Part shown: piece by piece, positions 1 through 8,529 of the stretch
Numbering within the stretch: position 1 is the first letter of the stretch
How the letters are laid out: every line of letters starts with the position of its first letter
NCBI RefSeq assembly: GCF_030811855.1
Contig: NZ_JAUSRN010000019.1
Coordinates: 52,020 to 116,019 of the forward strand
DNA length: 64,000 bases
From: Variovorax paradoxus
Lineage (GTDB): Bacteria > Pseudomonadota > Gammaproteobacteria > Burkholderiales > Burkholderiaceae_C
Direction: 5' to 3'
Position numbers and translations under genes: made by a program
The notes under the pieces: model-generated
The model's input: the letters and a program-made list of their open reading frames with translations, nothing else
Told to the model about the DNA's origin: nothing
Database searches by the model: none

Positions 1-1
1 G

Positions 2-793
2 GTGATCGTGTTCTGGGTCGGCTGGGCCCTGGGCGAAACGGTGGCCACCGTGCTGTTCGCACTCATCGCATTCTTTGCGCTGCGCGAATTCATCACGCTC
101 TCGCCCACGCGGCGCGGCGACCACCGCAGCCTGATCCTGGCGTTCTTCGTGGTGCTGCCGATCCAGTTCTGGCTCGTGGCCACCGCGCGCTTCGACCTGT
201 TCACCGTGTTCATTCCGGTCTACGTCTTCCTCGCGATCCCGGTCGCGAGCGCGCTGGCCGACGATCCCAGCCATTTTCTCGAGCGCAATGCCAAGCTGCA
301 GTGGGGCATCATGGTCTGCGTCTACGGCATGAGCCACGTGCCGGCGCTGCTGCTCCTGAGCTTTCCGGGCTACGAGGGCAAGAGCGCCTTTCTCGTGTTC
401 TTCCTGGTGTTCGTGGTGCAGACCTCGGTGCTGGTGCAGCACGTGATCTCGCGCCGCTCACAGCGCAAGCCATTTGCGCCCAACGTGAGCCGCAGCTTCA
501 ACTGGACCAGCTGGGGCATCGGCATCGGGGTGGCCAGCCTGGTGGGCGCGCTGTTCTCGTTCATCACGCCTTTCAAGTTTGGCCAGGCCCTCGCGGTGTC
601 CGTCATCGCCTGCATCGCGGGCTCGATGGGCCACTTGGTGATGAAGGCGCTCAAGCGTGACCGCGGCATTCCCAACTGGGGCAAGAAGGGCGTGGGCGTC
701 ACGGGTGCGAACGGCCTGCTCGACCGTGTCGATGCGCTGTGCTTCGCGGCACCCATTTTCTTTCACTCGATCCGCTGGTACTTCAACGTCTGA
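2..793 (+). CDS. Phosphatidate cytidylyltransferase (CdsA family), 5' end cut by window
   Basis: The protein is a polytopic membrane enzyme that should make CDP-diacylglycerol from phosphatidate and CTP, the entry step to phospholipid synthesis. At least seven hydrophobic segments are visible. Near the C-terminus the family signature is recognisable: a KRDRGIPNW segment followed by GANGLLDRVD, matching the conserved K-R...G-G-x-x-D-R-x-D pattern with its catalytic acidic residues. The reading frame is open to the first base, so the true start lies upstream and the N-terminus is missing. It ends one base before ruvC starts, so the two may be co-transcribed. The family call is firm; whether it is the main cdsA or a second paralogue (YnbB-like) cannot be told here. 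Confidence 0.85.
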   Translation: MIVFWVGWALGETVATVLFALIAFFALREFITLSPTRRGDHRSLILAFFVVLPIQFWLVATARFDLFTVFIPVYVFLAIPVASALADDPSHFLERNAKLQWGIMVCVYGMSHVPALLLLSFPGYEGKSAFLVFFLVFVVQTSVLVQHVISRRSQRKPFAPNVSRSFNWTSWGIGIGVASLVGALFSFITPFKFGQALAVSVIACIAGSMGHLVMKALKRDRGIPNWGKKGVGVTGANGLLDRVDALCFAAPIFFHSIRWYFNV

Positions 794-794
794 C

Positions 795-1343
795 ATGCGC
801 ATTCTCGGCATCGACCCCGGCCTTCTGACCACCGGCTTCGGCGTGGTGGATGCGGACGGCCATGCGCTGCGCTATGTCGCGAGCGGCACCATCAGCACGC
901 GGCACCTGGGCAGCGGAAATCTTCCGGCGCGCCTCAAGGTGCTGTTCGACGGCATCGCCGAAATCGCCGCGCGCTACCAGCCCGATGCCTCGGCGGTCGA
1001 GATCATCTTCGTCAACGTCAACCCGCAATCGACGCTGCTGCTGGGCCAGGCGCGCGGCGCCTGCGTGACCTCGCTGGTGAACAGCAATCTCACGGTGGCC
1101 GAATACACGGCCCTGCAGATGAAGAAGGCGGTCGCCGGCCACGGCCAGGCCGCCAAGGCACAGGTGCAGGAGATGGTGAAGCGGCTGCTCGACCTGCCGG
1201 GGCTGCCCGGCGCCGATGCGGCCGACGCACTGGGCATTGCCATCACGCATGCGCAGGTGGGCCGCTCGATGGCCCGGTTGGCCGAGGCTGCGGAGCTATC
1301 GAAGACGCACGCCGGCACCTACCGGCAGGGACGTTCGAGGTAG
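795..1343 (+). CDS. ruvC: Holliday junction resolvase RuvC
   Basis: This is the crossover junction endodeoxyribonuclease that cuts Holliday junctions with RuvAB during recombinational repair. The product has 182 residues, close to the usual 170-180. The four acidic metal ligands are visible: Asp7 in GIDPG, Glu69 in VEIIF, and Asp141 and Asp144 in the ADAADALGIAITH block. The LLLGQARG motif of the family is also present. The ATG lies one base after the stop of the cytidylyltransferase gene, which suggests read-through transcription rather than a ruvABC operon; ruvA and ruvB are not next to it. Confidence 0.95.
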   Translation: MRILGIDPGLLTTGFGVVDADGHALRYVASGTISTRHLGSGNLPARLKVLFDGIAEIAARYQPDASAVEIIFVNVNPQSTLLLGQARGACVTSLVNSNLTVAEYTALQMKKAVAGHGQAAKAQVQEMVKRLLDLPGLPGADAADALGIAITHAQVGRSMARLAEAAELSKTHAGTYRQGRSR

Positions 1344-1344
1344 T

Positions 1345-1362
1345 GAGAGCCCCCAGGCTCTC
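1345..1362. terminator. Short hairpin between ruvC and the lpxC-side small ORF
   Basis: A perfect 7-bp stem (GAGAGCC / GGCTCTC) with a CCCA loop sits two bases after the ruvC stop, in the convergent gap between ruvC and the minus-strand genes. There is no U-run on either strand, so it is at best a weak or Rho-assisted 3' end; it may only protect transcript ends. Confidence 0.35.
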
Positions 1363-1380
1363 GGCGGAGAAGCCTGGCTG

Positions 1381-1557
1381 CTAAACCACCCGCTCCGCAA
1401 TCAGCACCGCGAAGAAGCCGAACGCCGCCAGCAGCGTCCACTTGAGCACGATCCAGCCGAAGCGCCGGTACTTGACCTGGCCGGTTCCCGCATAGAACGC
1501 GAACGACACGCCCGCCACCAGCAGAAGCAGCAGGATGGCCCAGCGAAAAAGAAGCAT
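1381..1557 (-). CDS. Small two-TM membrane protein (58 aa), unknown function
   Basis: The product has 58 residues and two hydrophobic segments (about residues 3-22 and 36-53) joined by a basic loop (KYRRFG). It starts 14 bases after the lpxC stop and is read in the same direction, so it is probably the last gene of the dcw/lpxC transcript. I do not recognise a named family. The clean frame, membrane-like composition and position argue for a real gene. The strand and start (an ATG) are inferred. Confidence 0.6.
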   Translation of the reverse strand: MLLFRWAILLLLLVAGVSFAFYAGTGQVKYRRFGWIVLKWTLLAAFGFFAVLIAERVV

Positions 1558-1571
1558 CGGCCGAACGCGCC

Positions 1572-2495
1572 CTACCAGGCCCGCGCGACTTCGCCGAAAC
1601 CGCGCGGTGCGCGCTTCTCGTCTTCGAAGGTCACGACCTCGTAGGCGTCGCTGTTCGCCAGCAGTTCGCGCAACAGCTTGTTGTTGAGCGCATGGCCCGA
1701 GCGAAAGGCGGTGTAGGCCGCCAGCAGCGGCTTGCCGATGATGTACAGGTCGCCCATGGCGTCCAGGATCTTGTGCTTCACGAACTCGTCGTCGTAGCGC
1801 AAGCCCCCGGCATTGAGCACCTTGGTGTCGTCCATCACGATGGCGTTGTCGAGCCCGCCGCCGAGCGCCAGGCCCTTGCTGCGCATGTACTCGACCTCTT
1901 TGGTGAAGCCGAAGGTGCGCGCGCGTGCAATGTCGCGGCTGTAGGAATCCTTGCCGAGATCGAACTCCACGCGCTGGCCGGTGGAATTGACCACGCGATG
2001 ATCGAAGTCGATCTCGAAGCTCAGCTTGTAGCCGTGGTACGGCTCCAGGCTCGCCCACTTCTCGTTGGCGCCTTCGCCCTCGCGCACCTCGACCTTGCGG
2101 GTCACGCGGATGAAGCGGCGGGGTGCCTTCTGCAGCTCGATGCCCGCGCTTTGGAGCAGGAATACGAAGGACGAGGCCGATCCGTCGAGGATCGGCACTT
2201 CGTCGGCCGTGATGTCGATGTAGAGGTTGTCGATGCCCAGGCCCGCGCAGGCCGACATCAGGTGTTCGACTGTCTGCACCTTTGCGCCGCCGGTCGAGAC
2301 CGTGGAAGCCAGGCGCGTGTCGGTCACCGCTTCGGCGGTCATGCGGATGTCGACCGGCTCGGACAGGTCGACGCGCCGGAACACGATGCCAGTGTCCGCG
2401 GGAGCGGGGCGCAGCGTCAGCTCCACGCGTTGTCCGCTGTGAAGCCCCACGCCCACGGCGCGGCTGATCGACTTGAGGGTTCGTTGTTGCAGCAC
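1572..2495 (-). CDS. lpxC: UDP-3-O-acyl-GlcNAc deacetylase LpxC
   Basis: LpxC is the zinc deacetylase that performs the first committed step of lipid A synthesis. The GTG start is chosen because it gives the family's conserved N-terminus (MLQQRTLKS) and 307 residues, matching the usual length of about 305; an upstream in-frame extension of 22 residues has no family support. The zinc site is seen as VEHLM (His78) and, near the C-terminus, GHALNNKLLREL. It lies downstream of ftsZ, as in enterobacteria, separated by a 204-base gap that holds an inverted repeat and possibly its own promoter. Confidence 0.95.
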   Translation of the reverse strand: MLQQRTLKSISRAVGVGLHSGQRVELTLRPAPADTGIVFRRVDLSEPVDIRMTAEAVTDTRLASTVSTGGAKVQTVEHLMSACAGLGIDNLYIDITADEVPILDGSASSFVFLLQSAGIELQKAPRRFIRVTRKVEVREGEGANEKWASLEPYHGYKLSFEIDFDHRVVNSTGQRVEFDLGKDSYSRDIARARTFGFTKEVEYMRSKGLALGGGLDNAIVMDDTKVLNAGGLRYDDEFVKHKILDAMGDLYIIGKPLLAAYTAFRSGHALNNKLLRELLANSDAYEVVTFEDEKRAPRGFGEVARAW

Positions 2496-2591
2496 GCGAA
2501 GGATTTTAGGCGCGCCACGCGAATGGCGGCCTATTCCCCTCGCTATGGCACCGATAGACATAGGTTCTATTTCAAGCGCCCGATGATGGAC

Positions 2592-2684
2592 GCAAAGGGC
2601 ACGAAGCGGACGCAGCGCCTAGAGCCGGCAGAAGTCCCTTTCAGGTCTTCCCCGTACCCCTTGCGAACCTTCGTGCCCTCTGCG
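2592..2684. repeat. Intergenic inverted repeat between ftsZ and lpxC
   Basis: The arms GCAAAGGGCACGAAG (2592-2606) and CTTCGTGCCCTCTGCG (2669-2684) are complementary over 10 consecutive bases and over most of the rest. The sequence resembles the degenerate CGCAAAGG/CCTTTGCG-type palindromic repeats common between genes in Burkholderiales (inference from memory). It occupies most of the ftsZ-lpxC gap and could form a 3'-end stem-loop of the ftsZ message. Confidence 0.5.
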
Positions 2685-2699
2685 TTCGGTGGCCTGGCG

Positions 2700-3917
2700 T
2701 CAATCAGCTTGACGGCGCAGGAATGCGGGAATCTCGAAGTCGTCCATGCCGCCCGAAGACAGCGCGTCTACCTTGGCGGCAGCCATCGTGCGGTTGGTGC
2801 GCCACACGCTGGGCACCGCCATGCCGTCGTAGTTCGGCTGGCTCACGCTGTGGCCGCCGTGGCCTGCATGGCCCGTGCCAAGCGTCGGCACGTTGAACGG
2901 GATGTTGTCGGTGCCGGTACGGATCACTTCGAGCGTCGGTGCCTGGCGGCGCGCATCGGCGCGCGAGAGGCCGGTGGCGACCACCGTCACGCGCATCTGG
3001 TCGCCCAGGCTTTCGTCGTAGGCGGCGCCGTAGATCACGTGCGCGTCGGGCGAGGCATAGGCGCGGATGGTGTTCATCGCCAGCTTCGACTCGTTCAGCT
3101 TCAGCGAACCCTTCGAGGCGGTCACCAGCACCAGCACGCCCTTGGCGCCCGAGAGGTCGATGCCTTCGAGCAGCGGGCAGGCCACGGCCTGTTCGGCGGC
3201 GATGCGCGCACGGTCCGGGCCGGCGGCGGCGGCCGTGCCCATCATGGCCTTGCCGGGCTCGCCCATCACGGTGCGCACGTCTTCGAAGTCGACGTTCACG
3301 CCGCCGTACTCGTTGATGATTTCCGAGATGCCGCCCACTGCGTTCTTGAGCACGTCGTTCGCATGTGCGAAGGCTTCGTCCTGGGTGATGTCTTCGCCCA
3401 GCACGTCGAGCAGCTTCTCGTTGAGCACCACGATCAGCGAATCGACATTCGCCTCGAGTTCGGCCAGGCCGTTGTCGGCGTTGGTCATGCGGCGGCCGCC
3501 TTCCCAGTCGAAGGGCTTGGTCACCACGCCCACGGTGAGGATGCCCATCTCCTTGGCAACGCGCGCAATCACGGGTGCGGCGCCGGTGCCGGTGCCGCCG
3601 CCCATGCCGGCGGTGATGAACAGCATGTGCGCGCCGTCGATGGCGGCGCGGATGTCGTCCACCGCGGCCTCGGCTGCGTCACGACCCTTGTCGGGCTTGC
3701 TGCCCGCGCCGAGGCCGCTGGTGCCAAGCTGGATGATCTTGTGGGCATTGCTGCGCTGGAGCGCCTGCGCGTCGGTATTGGCGCAAACGAACTGCACACC
3801 CTGCACGCCACGCTCCATCATGTGCGCGACGGCATTGCCGCCGCCGCCGCCGACTCCGATCACCTTGATCTGAGTGCCTTGATTGAATTCTTCGACTTCG
3901 ATCATTTCGATGGTCAT
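2700..3917 (-). CDS. ftsZ: Cell division GTPase FtsZ
   Basis: FtsZ polymerises into the Z-ring and recruits the divisome. It has 405 residues, slightly longer than the E. coli protein because of its C-terminal linker. The tubulin signature GGGTGTG is at residues 106-112, the T7-loop region (NVDFEDV) is present, and the conserved C-terminal peptide that binds FtsA and ZipA-type tethers reads DDFEIPAFLRRQAD. The ATG is preceded by an AAGGAG Shine-Dalgarno at good spacing. A 169-base gap separates it from ftsA, with a 9-bp inverted repeat, so ftsZ may have its own control. Confidence 0.98.
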   Translation of the reverse strand: MTIEMIEVEEFNQGTQIKVIGVGGGGGNAVAHMMERGVQGVQFVCANTDAQALQRSNAHKIIQLGTSGLGAGSKPDKGRDAAEAAVDDIRAAIDGAHMLFITAGMGGGTGTGAAPVIARVAKEMGILTVGVVTKPFDWEGGRRMTNADNGLAELEANVDSLIVVLNEKLLDVLGEDITQDEAFAHANDVLKNAVGGISEIINEYGGVNVDFEDVRTVMGEPGKAMMGTAAAAGPDRARIAAEQAVACPLLEGIDLSGAKGVLVLVTASKGSLKLNESKLAMNTIRAYASPDAHVIYGAAYDESLGDQMRVTVVATGLSRADARRQAPTLEVIRTGTDNIPFNVPTLGTGHAGHGGHSVSQPNYDGMAVPSVWRTNRTMAAAKVDALSSGGMDDFEIPAFLRRQAD

Positions 3918-3981
3918 TACTAACTCCTTGAATTTGCAGTTGCCGTTGTGTATCTGTGAATCTTTTTAGTGTCTTGACGAG

Positions 3982-4036
3982 TTCAACGAGGCTGTCGTCG
4001 CGGTGGTGGACCTGTGCGCCGCCATCGCTCGTTGAA
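3982..4036 (-). other. 9-bp inverted repeat in the ftsA-ftsZ gap
   Basis: TTCAACGAG (3982-3990) and CTCGTTGAA (4028-4036) are perfectly complementary and enclose 37 bases. Transcribed from the minus strand, this would form a stem-loop about 65 bases before the ftsZ start codon. It may be an RNA element or a protein-binding dyad; no function is known to me. Confidence 0.4.
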
Positions 4037-4086
4037 ATGCAAGGGCGGACCGCCGCGTGCGAGCCAGAGTGGGGAGTGATTCATGG

Positions 4087-5316
4087 TTAGAAGTTCCCCA
4101 CGATGAAGTCCTTGAAACGTCCGAACGCAGTCTTTACGGATCCGTTCTTCTGCGCGACCTTGAAGCCGCGCATGCGTGCGAAGCGTGCTTCTTCGAGCAA
4201 GCCCATCACGGTGGCCGCGCGCGGCTGCGCCACCATGTCGGAGAGCGCGCTCGAATACTTCGGAATACCTCGCCGCACCGGCTTCAGGAAGATGTCCTCG
4301 CCGAGTTCGACCATGCCGGGCATCACGGCACTGCCGCCTGTGAGCACCACGCCCGAGGACAGCACCTCTTCGTAGCCCGACTCGCGCACCACCTGCTGCA
4401 CCAGCGAAAAGATCTCTTCGATGCGCGGCTCGATCACGCCCGCGAGCGCCTGCTTGCTCAGCATGCGCGGGCCGCGGTCGCCGAGGCCGGGCACTTCCAC
4501 CTGCGTGTCGGGGTCGGCCAGCAGCTGCTTGGCATAGCCGTTCTCGACCTTGATGTCCTCCGCGTCCTTGGTGGGCGTGCGCAGCGCCATCGCAATGTCG
4601 CTGGTGATCAGGTCGCCCGCGATCGGGATCACGGCCGTGTGGCGGATCGCACCGTTGGTGAAGATGGCCACGTCGGTGGTGCCCGCGCCGATGTCGACCA
4701 GCACCACGCCAAGCTCGCGCTCGTCTTCGGTGAGCACCGCCTGGCTGGAAGCCAGCGGGTTGAGCATCAGCTGATCGACCTCCAGCCCGCAGCGGCGCAC
4801 GCACTTGATGATGTTCTCGGCCGCGCTCTGCGCACCGGTCACGATGTGCACCTTGGCCTCCAGCCGCATGCCGCTCATGCCGATCGGCTCCTTCACGTCC
4901 TGGCCGTCGATCACGAACTCCTGCGGCTCCACCAGCAGCAAGCGCTGGTCGCTCGAGATGTTGATGGCGCGCGCGGTTTCCACCACGCGGGCCACGTCGG
5001 CCGGCGTGACTTCCTTGTCCTTCACCGCCACCATGCCGCTCGAGTTGATGCCGCGGATGTGGCTGCCGGTAATGCCCGTGTAGACGCGGCTGATCTTGCA
5101 GTCGGCCATCAGCTCGGCCTCCTTCAAGGCTTGCTGGATGCTCTGAACCGTGGCGTCGATGTTCACCACCACGCCGCGCTTCAGGCCGTTGCTCGGAGCA
5201 ATGCCGAGCCCGGCCAGCTTGAGTTCGCCGCCGGGCAGCACCTCGGCCACCACGACCATCACCTTGGCAGTGCCGATGTCGAGTCCGACAACCAGGTCTT
5301 TGTATTCTTTGGGCAT
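4087..5316 (-). CDS. ftsA: Cell division protein FtsA
   Basis: FtsA is the actin-like ATPase that tethers FtsZ to the inner membrane. The 409-residue product has the actin/HSP70 phosphate-1 motif (VVGLDIGTAKV, residues 9-19) and the later VDIGAGTTD motif. Its C-terminus (about FGRFKDFIVGNF) is an amphipathic membrane-targeting helix as expected for the family. It lies 23 bases after ftsQ in the usual ftsQ-ftsA-ftsZ order. Confidence 0.97.
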   Translation of the reverse strand: MPKEYKDLVVGLDIGTAKVMVVVAEVLPGGELKLAGLGIAPSNGLKRGVVVNIDATVQSIQQALKEAELMADCKISRVYTGITGSHIRGINSSGMVAVKDKEVTPADVARVVETARAINISSDQRLLLVEPQEFVIDGQDVKEPIGMSGMRLEAKVHIVTGAQSAAENIIKCVRRCGLEVDQLMLNPLASSQAVLTEDERELGVVLVDIGAGTTDVAIFTNGAIRHTAVIPIAGDLITSDIAMALRTPTKDAEDIKVENGYAKQLLADPDTQVEVPGLGDRGPRMLSKQALAGVIEPRIEEIFSLVQQVVRESGYEEVLSSGVVLTGGSAVMPGMVELGEDIFLKPVRRGIPKYSSALSDMVAQPRAATVMGLLEEARFARMRGFKVAQKNGSVKTAFGRFKDFIVGNF

Positions 5317-5339
5317 TGAATGTCCTCGGTATTCGCTAT

Positions 5340-6128
5340 TTATTTCTTCTTGGCCTTAGGCTCGGTCACGACCGTGGTGACGCCGCGAAGACGCAGCGCA
5401 TAGGCGTCGTTGTGGCGCAGGTCGGCCCCTTCGACGTCCGCCGCGGTGCGGTGGTATTGGCCCGCGACCTGGGTCACGGTTTTCAGGAAACGCTGCGCGC
5501 GGGCCGCCACCTCTTCGGGCTGGCCTCGGCCAAGCTCGATCTCGGCACCGGTGTCGAGCTCGACTTTCCAGCTGCCCCGGCTCGACAGCGTGAGCTCTTC
5601 CACGCCGAAGTCGTAGGGCTGGAAGATCGGCGCCAGTACGCGGTACATGCCCAGCACCTGCCCGGCCTGCTCAATGGGACCGTCGAGGCGCGGCAGCCGG
5701 TCGTCGATTTCGGCCACGTTGGCGTCGAACACCTCGCCAAAGCCGTTGATCAGCTTGGAGCCGGCCTCGTCGCCCCAGGTGGCTACGGGCACCTGTTCGG
5801 TCAGCGTGACGCGCAGCTTGTTCGGAAACTCGCGCCGCACCACCGCCTTGCGCACCCACGGCACCGACTCGAAGGCCGTGCGCGCACGCGCCAAGTCGAC
5901 CGTGAAGAAGTTGCCGGCCAGTTGCGGCGCAACATTGGCGCGCAGCGTCACGGCGTTGTTGTGCGTCACGTCGCCGTCGACCTTGATACCGCCTATCGGA
6001 AAGAAAGGCTGGCGCAGCACCCACCATGCGCCTGCCGCCAGCAGCATGAGCGCCACCACCACGAACGCCAGGTTCGAGACGATGTTCATCAGCTTGACGT
6101 CAAAGGGCACTGGAATGCTTTCGGCCAT
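5340..6128 (-). CDS. ftsQ: Cell division protein FtsQ
   Basis: FtsQ is a bitopic inner-membrane protein that links FtsB/FtsL to the rest of the divisome. The start at the ATG beginning MAESIPVPF is chosen because it lies next to the ddl stop and gives 262 residues. A single membrane helix (about residues 18-38) is followed by a POTRA domain (IKVDGDVTHNN... to about residue 115) and the beta domain. The C-terminus is Lys-rich (PKAKKK). Confidence 0.95.
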   Translation of the reverse strand: MAESIPVPFDVKLMNIVSNLAFVVVALMLLAAGAWWVLRQPFFPIGGIKVDGDVTHNNAVTLRANVAPQLAGNFFTVDLARARTAFESVPWVRKAVVRREFPNKLRVTLTEQVPVATWGDEAGSKLINGFGEVFDANVAEIDDRLPRLDGPIEQAGQVLGMYRVLAPIFQPYDFGVEELTLSSRGSWKVELDTGAEIELGRGQPEEVAARAQRFLKTVTQVAGQYHRTAADVEGADLRHNDAYALRLRGVTTVVTEPKAKKK

Positions 6129-6130
6129 GG

Positions 6131-7102
6131 CTATTGCGCTCCCCCCGTGGCATCCAGCGAAGCCGAGGCCAGCACGCTCAGGCACAAGTCTTCGTAGGCA
6201 ATGCCCGCCGCGCGCGCCGACATCGGCACCAGCGAATGGCCGGTCATGCCGGGCGAGGTGTTCATCTCGAGCAGGAAGGGCTTGCGGTCGCTGGCGCGGA
6301 TCATCACGTCGGCGCGGCCCCAGCCGCGGCAGCCGAGCGTGTGGTACGCAGCCAGGGTGATGCGCTGGATCTCATGCTCCTCGGCTTCGGGCAAACCGCT
6401 CGGGCATTGGTACTTCACGTCGTCGGTGAAGTACTTGTTCTGGTAGTCGTAGGCACCTTGGGGCGCGGCGATGCGCACCACGGGCAGCGCGCGCGCTTCG
6501 AGCCCCTGGCCGAGCACGGCGCAGGTCACTTCCTCGCCTTCGATGAATTCCTCGCACAGCACGTCGGCGTCGTACTTGGCCGAAAGCGCCACCGCGTCCT
6601 GCATCTGCGAGTAGCCCTCGACCTTGGTCACGCCGATCGACGAACCCTCGCGCGGCGGCTTCACGATCAGAGGGAGGCCCAGCACGTCGGGCACCGCCCT
6701 CACCTGCTCGCGGCTCTGCTGGTCGAAAGCCAGGCGCACGTACTTGGGCGTCGGCAAGCCGTCGGCCTGCCAGATGCGCTTGGTCATGACCTTGTCCATC
6801 GCCACGCTCGACGCCATCACGCCCGAGCCGGTGTAGGGAATGCCCAGCAGTTCGAGCGCGCCCTGCACCGTGCCGTCCTCGCCATGCCGCCCATGCAGGG
6901 CGATGAAGCAGCGCGCGAAGCCGTCGCGCCGAAGCTCGACCAAGTCGCGCTCCGACGGATCGAAGGCATGCGCATCAACGCCGCGCGAACGCAGCGCCTC
7001 GAGCACGCCCGTGCCGGACATGATGGAGATTTCGCGTTCGGCGGAGCTTCCACCGAACAGCACGGCCACCTTGCCGAAAAGTTTTGGATCCTGAAGGCTC
7101 AT
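6131..7102 (-). CDS. ddl: D-alanine--D-alanine ligase
   Basis: This ATP-grasp ligase makes the D-Ala-D-Ala dipeptide used by MurF. The product has 323 residues with the Ddl hallmarks: an N-terminal GGSSAEREIS segment, a central HGRHGEDGTVQG block, the ATP-grasp region with KPPREGSSIGV, and a C-terminal EMNTSPGMTGHS motif. It corresponds to the DdlB form found inside dcw clusters. It overlaps murC by 4 bases (ATGA), indicating coupled translation. Confidence 0.97.
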   Translation of the reverse strand: MSLQDPKLFGKVAVLFGGSSAEREISIMSGTGVLEALRSRGVDAHAFDPSERDLVELRRDGFARCFIALHGRHGEDGTVQGALELLGIPYTGSGVMASSVAMDKVMTKRIWQADGLPTPKYVRLAFDQQSREQVRAVPDVLGLPLIVKPPREGSSIGVTKVEGYSQMQDAVALSAKYDADVLCEEFIEGEEVTCAVLGQGLEARALPVVRIAAPQGAYDYQNKYFTDDVKYQCPSGLPEAEEHEIQRITLAAYHTLGCRGWGRADVMIRASDRKPFLLEMNTSPGMTGHSLVPMSARAAGIAYEDLCLSVLASASLDATGGAQ

Positions 7103-8529
7103 GGCGTAACCCCCGCGCCGCTCGCCGCGGCCGCAATTTCAACGACCCTGCCCGGCACCGCACCAATGGAGCCGGCGCCCATGCAAAGCACCACGTCGCC
7201 GTCGCGCGCGTTGTCCAGAATGGCTTGCGGCATCGCGTTGATGTCGTCGACGAACACCGGCTCCACCTTGCCGGCCACGCGCAGTGCGCGCGCCAGCGTG
7301 CGGCCGTTGGCGGCCACGATGGGCGGCTCGCCGGCGGCGTACACCTCGCCCAGCAGCACCGCGTCGGCATTGCCGATGACCTTGACGAAGTCCTCGAAGC
7401 AGTCGCGCGTTCGGGTGTAGCGGTGCGGCTGGAAAGCCAGCACCAGCCGGCGTCCTGGGAACGCGCCGCGCGCGGCGGCGATGGTCGCGGCCATTTCCAC
7501 CGGGTGATGGCCGTAGTCGTCGATCACGGTGAAGCTGCCGGGCTGAGCCCCCTGCACCGCCACCTCGCCATAGCTCTGGAAGCGGCGGCCCACGCCCTTG
7601 AAGCCGGCCAGCCCGCGCTGCACTGCCTCGTCGGGAACGCCCAGCTCCACCGCCACGGCGATCACCGACAGCGCATTGCGCACGTTGTGCTCGCCCGGCA
7701 GGTTCAGCACGATGGGCAAGTCGGGCAGCGTGACGCCGTTGCGCCGCTGCGCCGTGAAATGCATCTGCCCGCCCACGGCACGAACGTCGACCGCGCGTAC
7801 CTGGGCGCCTTCGTCGAAGCCGTAGCTGGTGACCGGGCAGGTGACGTGGCCCATGATGTCGCGCACCGCGGGATCGTCGGTGCACAAGATGGCCACGCCA
7901 TAGAACGGCATGCGGTGCAGGAAATCGACGAAGGCTTTCTTGAGCTTTTCGAAATCGTGCCCGTAGGTTTCCATGTGGTCGGCATCGATGTTCGTGACCA
8001 CCGCCATGACGGGCAGCAGGTTCAGGAACGAGGCGTCCGATTCGTCGGCCTCCACCACGATGTAGTCGCCGCTGCCCAGTTGCGCATTGGCGCCGGCGCT
8101 GTTGAGCCGCCCACCGATGACGAAGGTCGGATCGAGCCCGGCGGCGTCGAGCACGCTGGCCACGAGGCTCGTGGTGGTGGTCTTGCCGTGCGTGCCCGCA
8201 ATCGCGATGCCCTGCTTCAGGCGCATCAGCTCGGCCAGCATCATGGCGCGCGGCACCACTGGAATGCGCTTCTCGCGCGCAGCCAGCACTTCGGGGTTGT
8301 CCGACTGCACGGCGGTGGACGTGACGACCGCATCCGCGCCGTCGATGTGCGCCGCCGCATGGCCCACGAAGGTGCCGATGCCCAGGCCGGCAAGCCGGCG
8401 CAGCGTCGCGCTGTCGGCCAGGTCGGAGCCGGTGATGCGGTAGCCGAGGTTGAACAGGACCTCGGCAATGCCGCTCATGCCCGAGCCGCCGATGCCGACG
8501 AAGTGAATATGACGAATCGCGTGCTTCAT
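7099..8529 (-). CDS. murC: UDP-N-acetylmuramate--L-alanine ligase MurC
   Basis: MurC adds L-Ala to UDP-MurNAc, the first amino acid of the peptidoglycan stem. The 476-residue product has the N-terminal Rossmann motif GIGGSGMSGIA (about 12-22), the Mur ligase P-loop AGTHGKTTTT (about 112-121) and the conserved DDYGHHPVEM segment in the C-terminal domain. It overlaps both neighbours by 4 bases within the mur/fts operon. Confidence 0.98.
   Translation of the reverse strand: MKHAIRHIHFVGIGGSGMSGIAEVLFNLGYRITGSDLADSATLRRLAGLGIGTFVGHAAAHIDGADAVVTSTAVQSDNPEVLAAREKRIPVVPRAMMLAELMRLKQGIAIAGTHGKTTTTSLVASVLDAAGLDPTFVIGGRLNSAGANAQLGSGDYIVVEADESDASFLNLLPVMAVVTNIDADHMETYGHDFEKLKKAFVDFLHRMPFYGVAILCTDDPAVRDIMGHVTCPVTSYGFDEGAQVRAVDVRAVGGQMHFTAQRRNGVTLPDLPIVLNLPGEHNVRNALSVIAVAVELGVPDEAVQRGLAGFKGVGRRFQSYGEVAVQGAQPGSFTVIDDYGHHPVEMAATIAAARGAFPGRRLVLAFQPHRYTRTRDCFEDFVKVIGNADAVLLGEVYAAGEPPIVAANGRTLARALRVAGKVEPVFVDDINAMPQAILDNARDGDVVLCMGAGSIGAVPGRVVEIAAAASGAGVTP

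Noticed and set aside
2521..2580. lpxC promoter around TTGAAA near 2575
   Set aside because: No -10 box at a suitable distance; the position remains open.
1692..3923. Long plus-strand reading frame opposite lpxC and ftsZ
   Set aside because: It lies antisense to two essential genes with clear motifs; its His/Arg/Ala-rich product is a GC-rich codon shadow.
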